Assembly: GCF_900186955.1 (NCBI RefSeq)
Contig: NZ_LT906438.1
Coordinates: 682,001 to 746,000, forward strand
DNA: 64,000 nt
Source: Bacillus pumilus
GTDB lineage: Bacteria; Bacillota; Bacilli; Bacillales; Bacillaceae
Reading direction: 5' to 3'
Positions 47,277 to 56,468 of the stretch are shown here, one piece after another. Each line of letters opens with the position of its first letter. Position 1 is the first letter of the stretch. A program made the position numbers and the translations under genes. The notes below the pieces were generated by a model. It searched no databases and had not been told where the DNA came from. It saw only the letters and a list, made by a program, of their open reading frames with translations.

Positions 47277-50200
47277 ATGAATTCGATCATCAATTTTGTA
47301 TTAAAGAATAAGTTCGCTGTATGGCTCATGACAATTATCGTAACAGTTGCTGGTCTATATGCTGGATTGAATATGAAACAAGAATCAATCCCGAATATCA
47401 ACACTCCAGTCATTACGGTTTCTACAACGTATCCTGGCGCAACGCCGGACGAAGTATCAGATAAGGTGACCGATCCAATTGAGAAGTCTATTCAAAACCT
47501 AAACGGAGTCAATGTGGTCACATCCAATTCTTTTGAAAATGCTTCATCGATTCAAGTCGAGTACGATTATAACAAAGACATGGATGAAGCAAAAAAGGAA
47601 ATTGAAGATGCGGTTAACAACATCAATTTTCCGGAAAATGCAGAAAAACCAAAAATCGCACGCTTTAGTATCAATGCGGTTCCAATATTAGCACTCAGTG
47701 TATCTGGTGATAAAGAATCATTAGAAAACCTGACGAAAAAAGTGGAAGGTGACCTTGTCCCTTCACTTGAAGGATTAGACGGTGTATCTTCCGTCGAAGC
47801 TTCTGGACAGCAAATCAAAGAAGTAGAATTTTCGTTTAAACAAAAAAAATTGAAAGAATACGGTTTAGATGAAGAAACCGTCCAAAACATGATCAAAGGC
47901 TCTGATGTGAATGTGCCATTAGGTTTATACACATTTGGCAACAAACAAAAATCAGTTGTCGTGGACGGCAATATTTTAAGCGTCAAAGATTTGAAAAACA
48001 TGCGAATTCCTGTCACACCAAGTGCAAGCAGTGGAGCTGGAGCACCATCTAGCGGCGCTGAAAACCCAGGTGCGCAAGGTGCGGAGCAGCAGGCTGGAAA
48101 TGCAAGTCAGCAGCAAGCAGCAGCCCAGCAGCAACCTAGTGGAAGTGCAGCGAGCGGTCAATCTGTAGAGCTGCCGACAATTAAGCTTTCTGAGATTGCG
48201 GATATTAAAGTCGTCAAGAATGCAGAATCGATCTCTAGAACAAATGGAAAAGACAGTATCGGTCTGCAAATTGTCAAAGGCTCTGATGCCAACACAGTAA
48301 GTGTAGCAGAAGCAGTCACAAAAGAACTTGAGAAGTTTAAGAAAGATAACAAAGGAATCAAAGTAAGTACCACATATGATCAAGCAGAACCGATTAAAGA
48401 GTCCGTTAGCACAATGCTGAATAAGGCTATCATCGGAGCGATTTTTGCGATCATTATCATTATGTTGTTCCTTCGAGATATCAAATCAACCTTAATTTCG
48501 GTCATCTCCATTCCGTTATCTCTGTTGATTGCTGTTTTAATATTAAATCAGCTGGATATCACACTAAATATCATGACACTTGGTGCCATGACCGTCGCCA
48601 TTGGGCGTGTTGTTGATGACTCCATTGTTGTCATAGAAAACATATATCGACGAATGGCATTAAAGGATGAGCCATTAAAAGGAAAAGAACTCGTTAAAGA
48701 AGCCACAAAAGAAATGTTTATTCCAATCATGTCTTCGACGATCGTCACAATTGCGGTCTTCTTACCGCTAGCACTTGTGGGTGGAATGATTGGTGAACTA
48801 TTCATCCCATTTGCATTAACGATTGTGTTTGCTTTAATGGCTTCACTCCTTGTCGCCATTACGATTGTTCCAATGATGGCACACAGTCTATTTAAAAAGA
48901 ACCTGTACGGCACAGCGAAAAAGGTAAAAGAACATAAACCAAGCAAGCTTGCTGGCGGTTATAGACGTGTACTCAATTGGACATTGAACCACAAATGGAT
49001 CACATCAGGAATTGCCATTCTTATGCTTGTCGGAAGCTTATTCTTAGCACCACTTGTCGGTGTCAGCTTCTTACCACAGGAAGCAGAGAAGACGGCGATG
49101 GTGACTTATACACCTGAACCTGGACAAACGAGAGAACAAGCTATCGATGAAACGAAAAAAGCAGAAGAATATTTGATCAAACGTGACCATGTCAATACTG
49201 TTCAATATTCACTAGGCTCTTCAAATGCCTTGACAGCAAGTGTAGGCGGCAATTCTAACGGTGCGTTATTCTTCGTACAATATGATGAAGACACGCCAAA
49301 CTTTGATAAAGAAAAAGATAAAGTGGTCAAAGCCCTGCAAGACAAAACGTCTAAAGGGGAATGGAAATCACAAGACTTCTCATCTGCTGGCGCAAGCAAT
49401 ACAGTAACGTACTATGTCTACGGTGACAAAGTAAGCGATATTGAAGGCACAGTAAAAGATGTCGAGAACATCTTAAAAGATGAGAAAAACCTGAAAAATG
49501 TCAGCACAAGCTTATCTGAGAAATACGACGAATATACGTTTAATGCAGATCAAGAAAAACTGGCGAAACTGGGTCTAACTGCTTCACAAATCGCTCAAGC
49601 GATTGCTCCTCAAAATAGTGAAACAACACTGACGAAAGTAACTGAGGACGGCAAAGAACTTGATGTGAATCTTCAAACGGAAAAAGATGAATATAAGAGC
49701 AAAAAAGATTTAGAAAATAAAAAGATCACAACACCAACAGGGCAAGAAGTCCGAATTGGTGATGTCGTAAAAGTAAGAAATGGTACGACAGCGAATACGG
49801 TGACAAAACGTGATGGAAAAATCTACGCAGAAGTGTCTGGAGACATGACAACAGATGATGTCTCAAGTGTGACACAGGATGTTCAGAAAAAAGTCGACAA
49901 GCTTGATCTGAAATCTGGCGTAACGATTGACACAGGCGGCGTAAGTGCGGATATTGAGGAATCCTTTACACAGCTTGGGCTCGCAATGCTCGCAGCGATT
50001 GCCATTGTGTATCTCGTTCTCGTCATCACATTTGGCGGAGGTCTTGCACCATTTGCAATTCTCTTCTCGCTTCCATTTACAATTATTGGCGCGCTCGTTG
50101 GATTGTTTTTAGCAAAAGAAACCATCAGCTTAAACGCCATGATTGGATTGCTCATGCTGATCGGAATTGTTGTGACAAACGCGATCGTCTTAATTGACCG

Positions 50201-50486
50201 AGTCATTCATAAAGAGAAAGAAGGACTCTCAACAAGAGAGGCATTACTGGAAGCTGGTACAATAAGAGTACGTCCAATCTTAATGACGGCACTTGCGACA
50301 ATTGGGGCACTTCTTCCATTAGCATTAGGATTTGAAGGCGGAAGCCAAATTGTTTCAAAAGGACTTGGCGTCACAGTCATTGGTGGTCTCGCAAGTTCAA
50401 CATTGTTAACACTGGTTATCGTACCAATCGTATACGAAGTGTTAAGCAAATTTAAACGCAAAAAGAAATACGTAGAAGAAGATTGA
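47277..50486 (+). CDS. swrC: SwrC, RND-family efflux transporter
   Basis: An AcrB-like RND transporter of the cytoplasmic membrane with two sets of six helices plus two large extracytoplasmic loops. In B. subtilis SwrC is needed for swarming and for surfactin resistance. Typical motifs are NKFAVWLM, the GRVVDDSIVVIENIYR segment of helix 4 and GIVVTNAIVLIDR of helix 10. ATG 47277 is chosen because GGAGG precedes it by six bases; the upstream in-frame ATG at 47265 has no site. An Ala/Gln/Ser/Gly-rich stretch (about residues 241-295) interrupts the first loop. The gene has its own promoter and terminator. Confidence 0.93.
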   Translation: MNSIINFVLKNKFAVWLMTIIVTVAGLYAGLNMKQESIPNINTPVITVSTTYPGATPDEVSDKVTDPIEKSIQNLNGVNVVTSNSFENASSIQVEYDYNKDMDEAKKEIEDAVNNINFPENAEKPKIARFSINAVPILALSVSGDKESLENLTKKVEGDLVPSLEGLDGVSSVEASGQQIKEVEFSFKQKKLKEYGLDEETVQNMIKGSDVNVPLGLYTFGNKQKSVVVDGNILSVKDLKNMRIPVTPSASSGAGAPSSGAENPGAQGAEQQAGNASQQQAAAQQQPSGSAASGQSVELPTIKLSEIADIKVVKNAESISRTNGKDSIGLQIVKGSDANTVSVAEAVTKELEKFKKDNKGIKVSTTYDQAEPIKESVSTMLNKAIIGAIFAIIIIMLFLRDIKSTLISVISIPLSLLIAVLILNQLDITLNIMTLGAMTVAIGRVVDDSIVVIENIYRRMALKDEPLKGKELVKEATKEMFIPIMSSTIVTIAVFLPLALVGGMIGELFIPFALTIVFALMASLLVAITIVPMMAHSLFKKNLYGTAKKVKEHKPSKLAGGYRRVLNWTLNHKWITSGIAILMLVGSLFLAPLVGVSFLPQEAEKTAMVTYTPEPGQTREQAIDETKKAEEYLIKRDHVNTVQYSLGSSNALTASVGGNSNGALFFVQYDEDTPNFDKEKDKVVKALQDKTSKGEWKSQDFSSAGASNTVTYYVYGDKVSDIEGTVKDVENILKDEKNLKNVSTSLSEKYDEYTFNADQEKLAKLGLTASQIAQAIAPQNSETTLTKVTEDGKELDVNLQTEKDEYKSKKDLENKKITTPTGQEVRIGDVVKVRNGTTANTVTKRDGKIYAEVSGDMTTDDVSSVTQDVQKKVDKLDLKSGVTIDTGGVSADIEESFTQLGLAMLAAIAIVYLVLVITFGGGLAPFAILFSLPFTIIGALVGLFLAKETISLNAMIGLLMLIGIVVTNAIVLIDRVIHKEKEGLSTREALLEAGTIRVRPILMTALATIGALLPLALGFEGGSQIVSKGLGVTVIGGLASSTLLTLVIVPIVYEVLSKFKRKKKYVEED

Positions 50487-50490
50487 GATG

Positions 50491-50520
50491 GGGCCCCGCT
50501 TTGATGGCGGGGCTTTTTTA
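50491..50520 (+). terminator. Terminator of swrC
   Basis: GCCCCGC / GCGGGGC (50493-50499 with 50507-50513) followed by seven T, five bases after the swrC stop. It lies between convergent genes. Confidence 0.9.
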
Positions 50521-51471
50521 TGTTGAAATCTGACAAACAGCTCTTTTCATAAGCTCTTCAAATGCTTGGAAAAATGCGTCACGATCGACATGATCAATCA
50601 CTTGAATTGATTTTCCATCTGTATGCTCTTCGGTACGTCCTTGCTTTGGCGTTTCGGTGTAAACGATCGCATTCATTTCCTTTGAACGAGTAAATGATGA
50701 GGAAGCAAGAGTGATCGTTGTCAGCACATCCCATAAGTAGTAAGTCGAGTTGGTTTCGTGATGAATGAGAGGCGGGCAAAAGGCGTAGCACTGCCCAATA
50801 AAATCTATTCCAATATGAGAACGAAGGGAAGCCCAGCGCTGACGAATATCAGGTGTAAGCGGAACTTGATTCGTGCTTTCAAGTGCGACCATATCAATAG
50901 GAAAGCGTTCCTTGAAGACAGTGCTAACAGCATAAGGGTCCCAAAATGCATTCCATTCTGCTGTCCCATCATGCTCGGGTTCCTCCACATTGCCTTTTTC
51001 AAGAAATGTACCGCCCATCCATACCAATTTTTCGATTTTATTAGAGATTGAAGGATCTTCTTCTAAGGCGCGTGCAAGGTCTGTGAGCGGACCTGTAAAG
51101 AGCAGCGTGACGGGTTCTGCAGACTTTTTAACAGTTTCGATTAAATGAAGATGTGCTGGAAGCTTGGACACGTTTGTATCAACAGTGCCTTTCTCGTTTA
51201 AGATAGGTAAGGCGTCTACATAAAAAGCATGCATGCGCCACTCTTTTGGAAAGGGATTGACGCCTCTAGCATTTGAAGCAGCGACTTCAATTTCATATGG
51301 GCTAAATCGATCAATGATTTTTTGAGACGCACTGAGAGCAGGCTCTAAATAACAATCAGCAGGAATCACAGACGTCCCAATCACTTTCAGATGTTCCATT
51401 TGAAGGAGAAGAAATAACGAGACGAGGTCATCAACACCGCCATCATGATTAAAATAGACAGGCTTTTTCAT
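50518..51471 (-). CDS. Nucleoside hydrolase (IunH/RihA-type)
   Basis: A 317-residue inosine/uridine-preferring nucleoside hydrolase, which splits nucleosides into base and ribose. The N-terminal calcium-binding cluster reads NHDGGVDD (residues 8-15), and the family segment LLFTGPLTDLARAL and the MGGTF loop are present. The usual DTD is here HDG, a small variation. A site AAAGGATGG precedes the ATG. Single gene, convergent with swrC. Substrate range cannot be told from sequence. Confidence 0.86.
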   Translation of the reverse strand: MKKPVYFNHDGGVDDLVSLFLLLQMEHLKVIGTSVIPADCYLEPALSASQKIIDRFSPYEIEVAASNARGVNPFPKEWRMHAFYVDALPILNEKGTVDTNVSKLPAHLHLIETVKKSAEPVTLLFTGPLTDLARALEEDPSISNKIEKLVWMGGTFLEKGNVEEPEHDGTAEWNAFWDPYAVSTVFKERFPIDMVALESTNQVPLTPDIRQRWASLRSHIGIDFIGQCYAFCPPLIHHETNSTYYLWDVLTTITLASSSFTRSKEMNAIVYTETPKQGRTEEHTDGKSIQVIDHVDRDAFFQAFEELMKRAVCQIST

Positions 51472-51570
51472 CGCAAACCATCCTTTACAGCGTTTTCTTT
51501 TATCTTATCAGAATGCTTTCTTGCTGAGGGAAATGTGGCAGGAGATTTGTCATATTAGGGTGTTGTTCTG

Positions 51571-51598
51571 TTGCCATTTTCAAATCTCATAGTATAAT
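51571..51598 (+). promoter_or_regulatory. Candidate SigA promoter of dgkB
   Basis: TTGCCA (51571-51576) and TATAAT (51593-51598) are 16 bases apart, about 55 bases before the dgkB start. Confidence 0.6.
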
Positions 51599-51652
51599 TA
51601 AAGGTTGTTAGTGGTGAAAATAGATTGCATAATGAATATAGGATGATGATGA

Positions 51653-52561
51653 ATGAAACGTGCTCGAATTATATACAATCCGACATCTGGGCGTGAACTC
51701 TTCAAGAAGAATTTGCCGCAGGTTTTGCAAAAATTTGAACAAGCTGGCTATGAAACATCTTGTCATGCAACGACATGTGCAGGAGATGCGACACAAGCAG
51801 CTGAGAATGCCGCACAGAGAGACTTTGATTTAATTGTAGCAGCAGGTGGAGACGGCACGATCAATGAAGTCGTCAACGGACTAGCCCCGCTTGAAAAAAG
51901 ACCAAAACTAGGAATTATTCCGGTTGGAACAACAAATGACTTCGCAAGAGCACTTGGAATTCCACGAGAAGGTGTTTTAAAAGCAACAGATGCCATTATA
52001 GATGGTGTAGCGAAGCCGCTTGATATCGGTAAAGTCAATGGCCATTATTTTATTAATATTGCAGGCGGCGGCCGGTTAACAGAGCTCACCTATGAAGTGC
52101 CTAGTAAGCTGAAGACAATGCTTGGACAGCTTGCTTATTATTTAAAAGGCATGGAGATGCTTCCTTCTATCCGCCCGACAGAAGTCGAAATTGAATATGA
52201 CGGCAAATTGTTTCATGGAGAAATCATGCTGTTTCTTGTTTCACTCACAAACTCAGTAGGCGGCTTTGAAAAGCTAGCGCCAGATTCTGTTTTAGATGAT
52301 GGAATGTTTGACCTGATTATTTTAAAGAAGGTCAATTTAGCAGAAGCCATTCGAGTAGTCAGCCTTGCACTGCGAGGCGAGCATATTCATGATAACAATG
52401 TCATCTACACAAAAGCGAATCGCGTGAAGGTAGATGTAAAAGATAAAATGCAATTAAATTTAGATGGCGAATTCGGCGGCATGCTGCCAGGTGAATTTGA
52501 AAACCTGTATCGTCATATTGAATTTATAGTGCCAAAAGCAACAGCTGAAAAAATAGGGTAG
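51653..52561 (+). CDS. dgkB: DgkB, soluble diacylglycerol kinase
   Basis: A 302-residue lipid kinase of the DagK/YegS family. It phosphorylates diacylglycerol released by lipoteichoic acid synthesis and returns it to phospholipid synthesis. The nucleotide-binding motif AAGGDGTINEVVNGL is near residues 62-76 and PVGTTNDFARALG follows. In B. subtilis it is yerQ, located after swrC as here. A hairpin with a T run follows the stop. Confidence 0.94.
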   Translation: MKRARIIYNPTSGRELFKKNLPQVLQKFEQAGYETSCHATTCAGDATQAAENAAQRDFDLIVAAGGDGTINEVVNGLAPLEKRPKLGIIPVGTTNDFARALGIPREGVLKATDAIIDGVAKPLDIGKVNGHYFINIAGGGRLTELTYEVPSKLKTMLGQLAYYLKGMEMLPSIRPTEVEIEYDGKLFHGEIMLFLVSLTNSVGGFEKLAPDSVLDDGMFDLIILKKVNLAEAIRVVSLALRGEHIHDNNVIYTKANRVKVDVKDKMQLNLDGEFGGMLPGEFENLYRHIEFIVPKATAEKIG

Positions 52562-52567
52562 AGATTG

Positions 52568-52600
52568 AACTTGGTTCCTTATGGCACCAAGTTTTTCTTT
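52568..52600 (+). terminator. Terminator or attenuator between dgkB and rlmCD
   Basis: AACTTGGT / ACCAAGTT (52568-52575 with 52586-52593) followed by TTTTTCTTT. It starts six bases after the dgkB stop and 22 bases before the rlmCD start, so it may cap dgkB or limit read-through into rlmCD. Confidence 0.75.
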
Positions 52601-52621
52601 GCAAATGAGGTGATAAAATTG

Positions 52622-54001
52622 GTGAAAATGAAACCGCCTGTTGAAAAGAATGAATACTACAATGTAACCTTCGAAGACTTAACGCACGAAGGTGCAGGTG
52701 TAGCGAAAATTGAAGGATTCCCTGTCTTTGTACCGAATGCACTGCCTGACGAACAAGGGAAAATCAAAGTCACACGTGTGAAAAAAGGATTTGCTTTTGG
52801 GCGACTCATGGAGCTGACAAAGGAAAGTCAGCACAGGCAAGATGCGCCATGTCCTATCTACAAGCAGTGCGGAGGCTGTCAAATTCAGCATATGAGCTAT
52901 GAAGGCCAGCTGCTATTTAAGCAGAAACAAGTAAAGGACGTTTTAGAGCGGATCGGCAAGCTTGATATGAGCCGTGTAAAAGTTCATCCTGTACTCGGCA
53001 TGGAAGACCCTTGGAATTACAGAAACAAAGCACAAGTTCCAATTGGCGAACGCGAAGGCGGACTAGTTGCAGGATTTTATCAGCAGCGTACCCATGAAAT
53101 CATCGATATGGAAAAATGTTTGATCCAGCAGTCAGAAAATGACGAAGTGGTACAGGCAGTAAAAGACATATGCAATGCGTTTGGCATCAAAGCATATAAC
53201 GAAGAGCGGCACAAAGGCTGGCTGCGTCATGTGATGGTTCGCTACGGCATTGCAACAGGTGAAATGATGGTTGTGTTTGTTACTAGAACGGCAGACTTTC
53301 CGCAAAAGCAGCAGGTGATTGAGCAGATTATAGCACGCTTCCCACACGTTCGGTCAATTGTGCAAAACGTGAATTCAAAGAAAACAAATGTCATTTTCGG
53401 AGACGAAACGACCGTTTTATGGGGTGAAGAATACATTTATGACACGATTGGCGACATCAAATTTGCTATTTCAGCCCGCTCGTTTTATCAAGTGAACCCA
53501 GCTCAAACAAAAGTGCTTTACGACAAAGCGCTTGAATATGCCGAGCTGCAAGGAGAAGAAATTGTTATTGATGCGTATTGCGGAATCGGGACGATCTCTT
53601 TATTTCTCGCACAAAAAGCAGGCAGAGTATATGGCGTAGAAATTGTGCCAGAAGCAATTGAAGACGCAAAACGCAACGCTGCCTTAAACGAGATCAACAA
53701 CGTCGAATTCGCAGTCGGCGAAGCAGAAACCGTCATCCCAAACTGGTACAAAGAAGGCATCAAAGCAGATACCCTCGTCGTCGATCCACCAAGAAAAGGC
53801 TGTGACGAAGCACTGCTTGATACGATTTTAAAGATGAAACCAAAACGCGTTGTTTATGTGTCCTGTAATCCAGGGACGCTAGCTCGTGATTTGCGTATTC
53901 TTGAAGATGGTGGGTATGTGACGGAGGAAGTGCAGCCTGTGGATATGTTCCCGCATACGGCGCATGTGGAGTGTGTGGCAAGTCTTGTAATCAATCATTA
54001 A
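52622..54001 (+). CDS. rlmCD: RlmCD, 23S rRNA (uracil-C5)-methyltransferase
   Basis: A SAM-dependent RNA m5U methyltransferase of the TrmA/RumA family (YefA in B. subtilis), which modifies two uridines of 23S rRNA. A TRAM RNA-binding domain occupies about residues 5-65. An iron-sulfur Cys set [11 protein letters not shown] is followed by the methyltransferase domain with DAYCGIGT. The catalytic Cys is in [16 protein letters not shown] 52622 (reading M-K-M-K-P-P) or TTG 52619 follows GAGGTGA; the far upstream TTG at 52565 lies inside a terminator hairpin and is rejected. A terminator follows the stop. Confidence 0.94.
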   Translation: MKMKPPVEKNEYYNVTFEDLTHEGAGVAKIEGFPVFVPNALPDEQGKIKVTRVKKGFAFGRLMELTKESQHRQDAPCPIYKQCGGCQIQHMSYEGQLLFKQKQVKDVLERIGKLDMSRVKVHPVLGMEDPWNYRNKAQVPIGEREGGLVAGFYQQRTHEIIDMEKCLIQQSENDEVVQAVKDICNAFGIKAYNEERHKGWLRHVMVRYGIATGEMMVVFVTRTADFPQKQQVIEQIIARFPHVRSIVQNVNSKKTNVIFGDETTVLWGEEYIYDTIGDIKFAISARSFYQVNPAQTKVLYDKALEYAELQGEEIVIDAYCGIGTISLFLAQKAGRVYGVEIVPEAIEDAKRNAALNEINNVEFAVGEAETVIPNWYKEGIKADTLVVDPPRKGCDEALLDTILKMKPKRVVYVSCNPGTLARDLRILEDGGYVTEEVQPVDMFPHTAHVECVASLVINH

Positions 54002-54006
54002 TTGAG

Positions 54007-54050
54007 ATATCCCGATCTCGTGAAAAATATCGATATCGGGATATTCTTAT
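54007..54050 (+). terminator. Terminator of rlmCD
   Basis: ATATCCCGAT / ATCGGGATAT (54007-54016 with 54035-54044), followed by TCTTATTTTT. The rest of 54051-54150 is AT-rich and shows no gene. Confidence 0.82.
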
Positions 54051-54153
54051 TTTTGCTTCCCCTCCGTTAGAATGAAAAATTCGCTTGAAATGCTATTAAA
54101 ATAAAACTCTATAGACATATGAATATAGATAGAAAAAGCTATGAAATGAATAA

Positions 54154-54183
54154 AACCCCTTCTCCATTATTGGATAGGGGGTT
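54154..54183 (-). terminator. Terminator overlapping the end of the 54167-54739 gene
   Basis: On the minus strand AACCCC ... GGGGTT with an inner TATCC/GGA pairing, then TTTTATT. The stop codon of the membrane protein gene lies within the hairpin. Confidence 0.65.
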
Positions 54184-54739
54184 CTTCTTCTATATTTTGA
54201 TTCTTTTGATCAAGCGCAGAGGATATGATATCAAGTCCGATGTATAAAAAGCTAACAAAGAAAGATAAAATCAATACCCCATTTCCCCATATAGAAACTT
54301 CAATTATCTTCAAATTTAGTACATATTTAATCGTGAAGTAAATAAGAGCCCACGAAGCAAAAAATTCTAAAATATAAGTTATCCATTTTGGGACCTTCAA
54401 CAAAAAAATGATTCCTTTTCCTATAAATAAAACTATAAATGACCAAAAAATCACGATGATGCTGACTAACAATGAAAAGGTAATCAAAGAGAAGAAAGAA
54501 TCATAAGTGATGTATTCACCGAAAAGAAAATTCACTCCCAATGATACTAGATAAAGCATGACAGTTGGAAGGGCAATAACTAAACTTAGGGAAAAAAATA
54601 TAAGCAAAATAAGAAGAACGGCAGCAATAGCGCCAGGGGCTTCATCTACAACGTTTTTCTTTCTTAAAAAAGTATAGAGTATGATAGACACTAAAAGGAG
54701 TATTAAAAAAGTCAATGAAATCACGTAAGAAAAAGACAT
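54167..54739 (-). CDS. Hypothetical multi-pass membrane protein
   Basis: A 190-residue protein with about five hydrophobic helices (roughly residues 5-24, 38-62, 83-110, 118-140 and 150-172) and a short acidic tail. I do not recognise the family. A strong site GGAGGG lies before the ATG. It is in a short patch after rlmCD where B. subtilis has other genes, so it may be strain-specific. No catalytic motif is visible. Confidence 0.7.
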   Translation of the reverse strand: MSFSYVISLTFLILLLVSIILYTFLRKKNVVDEAPGAIAAVLLILLIFFSLSLVIALPTVMLYLVSLGVNFLFGEYITYDSFFSLITFSLLVSIIVIFWSFIVLFIGKGIIFLLKVPKWITYILEFFASWALIYFTIKYVLNLKIIEVSIWGNGVLILSFFVSFLYIGLDIISSALDQKNQNIEEEPPIQ

Positions 54740-54752
54740 GAAGACCCTCCAT

Positions 54753-54783
54753 AAAAAAGCGCTATTAGAAAACTAATAGCACT
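54753..54783 (-). terminator. Terminator upstream of the membrane protein gene
   Basis: GCTATTAG / CTAATAGC (54762-54769 with 54774-54781), four-base loop, followed on the minus strand by CGCTTTTTTAT. It ends a minus-strand unit that would include 54794-55066. Confidence 0.8.
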
Positions 54784-54793
54784 TATTGATTAT

Positions 54794-55066
54794 TTAAAGA
54801 AGATTAATAATGAATTTTGCCAAAGTTTTAGCAATATCTCTAGGCGCACCCATTTTAATAAAAGCTTTTATGAATTGTTTTTCCGTTTTCTGATCCAAGC
54901 AGCAGCTTTTAAGAAAATCACTTTTATCTATGCGATACACAAAAATTGTAACAAAAACCATACTAAGAATGAATTGTATCTTAGTACTGTATTTTATCAG
55001 TTTAACAATTTTTTCTGTGTTATTCGCTGCCGGTTGGTCACTTGATAAAATTATTACTTCTAACAC
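54794..55066 (-). CDS. Doubtful small ORF with one membrane segment
   Basis: A 90-codon ORF starting at GTG directly after a stop, or 55 codons from an inner ATG at 54961. Neither start has a ribosome binding site. It shows one hydrophobic stretch (about residues 30-45), a Cys pair (SCCLD) and a basic, amphipathic C-terminal part. The terminator right after its stop is the main reason to list it. It may be a small membrane peptide or a remnant. Confidence 0.3.
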   Translation of the reverse strand: MLEVIILSSDQPAANNTEKIVKLIKYSTKIQFILSMVFVTIFVYRIDKSDFLKSCCLDQKTEKQFIKAFIKMGAPRDIAKTLAKFIINLL

Positions 55067-55096
55067 TTATCATGTAACAGAAAAGGCAATTACAAT

Positions 55097-55126
55097 TTAA
55101 AAAGCCCCTGCATAGGGCTTTTTTAT
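55097..55126. terminator. Bidirectional terminator
   Basis: AAAAAGCCC(CTGCATA)GGGCTTTTTT: short GC stem with A and T runs on either side. It ends the minus-strand unit at 55130-55280 and could act on the plus strand too. Confidence 0.75.
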
Positions 55127-55139
55127 TTGAATATCTTTT

Positions 55140-55267
55140 CATTAGTTTGCCGGATGCTGTACCTGCTGCCCGTCGCGTGACACGTTTCCCAGAAGTAGCT
55201 TTTGAACGGCGTTTACGTCTCCTCAAATTTTTGATATTTTATAAAGTGCTGATAGTATTTTGTTCAT
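55140..55267 (-). pseudogene. Small gene remnant or micro-ORF with canonical ribosome binding site
   Basis: AAAGGAG (55274-55280) and ATG at 55267 start M-N-K-I-L-S-A-L-Y-K-I-S-K-I and then a TGA at 55223-55225. The frame goes on after the stop as G-D-V-N-A-V-Q-K, and a one-base shift would join it to a basic stretch (S-G-K-R-V-T-R-R-A-A-G-T). This pattern suggests a small basic protein of about 45 residues broken by a stop and a frameshift. It could also be a true 14-residue peptide. A terminator lies downstream. Confidence 0.35.
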
Positions 55268-55279
55268 TTTATACTCCTT

Positions 55280-55309
55280 TTGCGTTGAATCCTTACAAAA
55301 GTATATAAT
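55280..55309 (+). promoter_or_regulatory. Candidate SigA promoter of the dus gene
   Basis: TTGCGT (55280-55285) and TATAAT (55304-55309) are 18 bases apart, about 75 bases before the dus start. A hairpin (55340-55363) lies in the leader. Confidence 0.6.
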
Positions 55310-55384
55310 GATAAAAATTGCTGAAAGACTTTATAGAAGGACATGCCCTTTAGGCGCTATGTCATGAGAGGAATTGGATGAAAG

Positions 55385-56359
55385 ATGAGTAAAAATTTCT
55401 GGCGTGATTTACCGCGGCCATTTTTTATATTAGCACCAATGGAAGAAGTGACAGATGTTGTGTTTCGTCATGTTGTGAGTGAGGCGGCGAGACCGGATGT
55501 GTTTTTTACAGAGTTTACGAACAGTGAGAGCTACTGCCACCCTGATGGCATTCAAAGTGTGAAAGGCCGCTTAACGTTTACAGAGGATGAGCAGCCGATT
55601 GTTGCTCATATTTGGGGAGACAAGCCTGAGAACTTTAGACAGATGAGTATTGGAATGGCGGAATTGGGATTTCAGGGGCTTGATATTAATATGGGCTGTC
55701 CTGTCCCAAATGTCACACAAAATGGGAAGGGCAGTGGCTTGATTCTTCGTCCAGACGTTGCCGCAGAGCTGATTCAAGCGGCAAAAGCTGGGGGATTACC
55801 TGTCAGCGTGAAAACAAGACTTGGTTTTACTGAGGTCGATGAATGGCGCGGATGGCTTAGACACATTTTGGAGCAAGATATTGTGAATTTATCGATCCAT
55901 CTTCGCACAAGAAAGGAAATGAGCCAGGTGGATGCGCATTGGGAACTCATTCCTGAGATTAAAAAACTTCGTGATGAAGTAGCACCTGATACTCTTTTAA
56001 CAATCAATGGTGATATTCCAGATCGTCAAACAGGCTTAAAGCTCGCTGAACAGTATGGAGTAGACGGCGTGATGATTGGGCGCGGGATTTTCCATAACCC
56101 ATTTGCTTTTGAAAAAGAGCCGAAGGATCATACAAGTGATGAACTGCTTGGTCTTTTAAGATTACATCTTGACCTTCATGATCAATACTCATCACTAGGT
56201 TTGCGTCCATTCAAGGCACTGCACCGTTTCTTTAAGATTTATGTAAAAGGATTCAGAGGAGCGAGTTTCTTAAGAAATCAATTAATGAACACATCATCAA
56301 CAGATGAAGTGCGTGCCATGCTGGATGAATTTGAAGCGAGAAATCAAGAACAATCATGA
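55385..56359 (+). CDS. tRNA-dihydrouridine synthase
   Basis: A 324-residue FMN-dependent Dus enzyme, which reduces uridine to dihydrouridine in tRNA. The TIM barrel opens with [11 protein letters not shown], and the catalytic Cys105 lies in [23 protein letters not shown] and the phosphate-binding GVMIGRG follow. Bacillus genomes usually have two DusB-like proteins, and I cannot say which this is. The ribosome binding site is weak (GAGAGG, 14 bases away). Own promoter and terminator; single gene. Confidence 0.9.
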   Translation: MSKNFWRDLPRPFFILAPMEEVTDVVFRHVVSEAARPDVFFTEFTNSESYCHPDGIQSVKGRLTFTEDEQPIVAHIWGDKPENFRQMSIGMAELGFQGLDINMGCPVPNVTQNGKGSGLILRPDVAAELIQAAKAGGLPVSVKTRLGFTEVDEWRGWLRHILEQDIVNLSIHLRTRKEMSQVDAHWELIPEIKKLRDEVAPDTLLTINGDIPDRQTGLKLAEQYGVDGVMIGRGIFHNPFAFEKEPKDHTSDELLGLLRLHLDLHDQYSSLGLRPFKALHRFFKIYVKGFRGASFLRNQLMNTSSTDEVRAMLDEFEARNQEQS

Positions 56360-56365
56360 CCAACA

Positions 56366-56396
56366 AGAGGAGGGGGCGAACCCTTCTCTTTTTTTA
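56366..56396 (+). terminator. Terminator of the dus gene
   Basis: AGAGGAGGG / CCCTTCTCT (56366-56374 with 56381-56389) followed by TTTTTTT. Confidence 0.85.
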
Positions 56397-56468
56397 TTAA
56401 ATAGGACTATTAAACTAGTTCTCTTAAATGGTAAAATGAGATAGAAATAACAATTGGAGGTATTTTAT

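Noticed and set aside
52565..52621. N-terminal extension of RlmCD from TTG 52565
   Set aside because: The extra codons lie inside a terminator-like hairpin, and a good ribosome binding site sits before 52619-52622.
55340..55363. Riboswitch in the dus leader
   Set aside because: Only one imperfect hairpin (GACAT / ATGTC with mismatches) is visible, with no terminator or known aptamer pattern.
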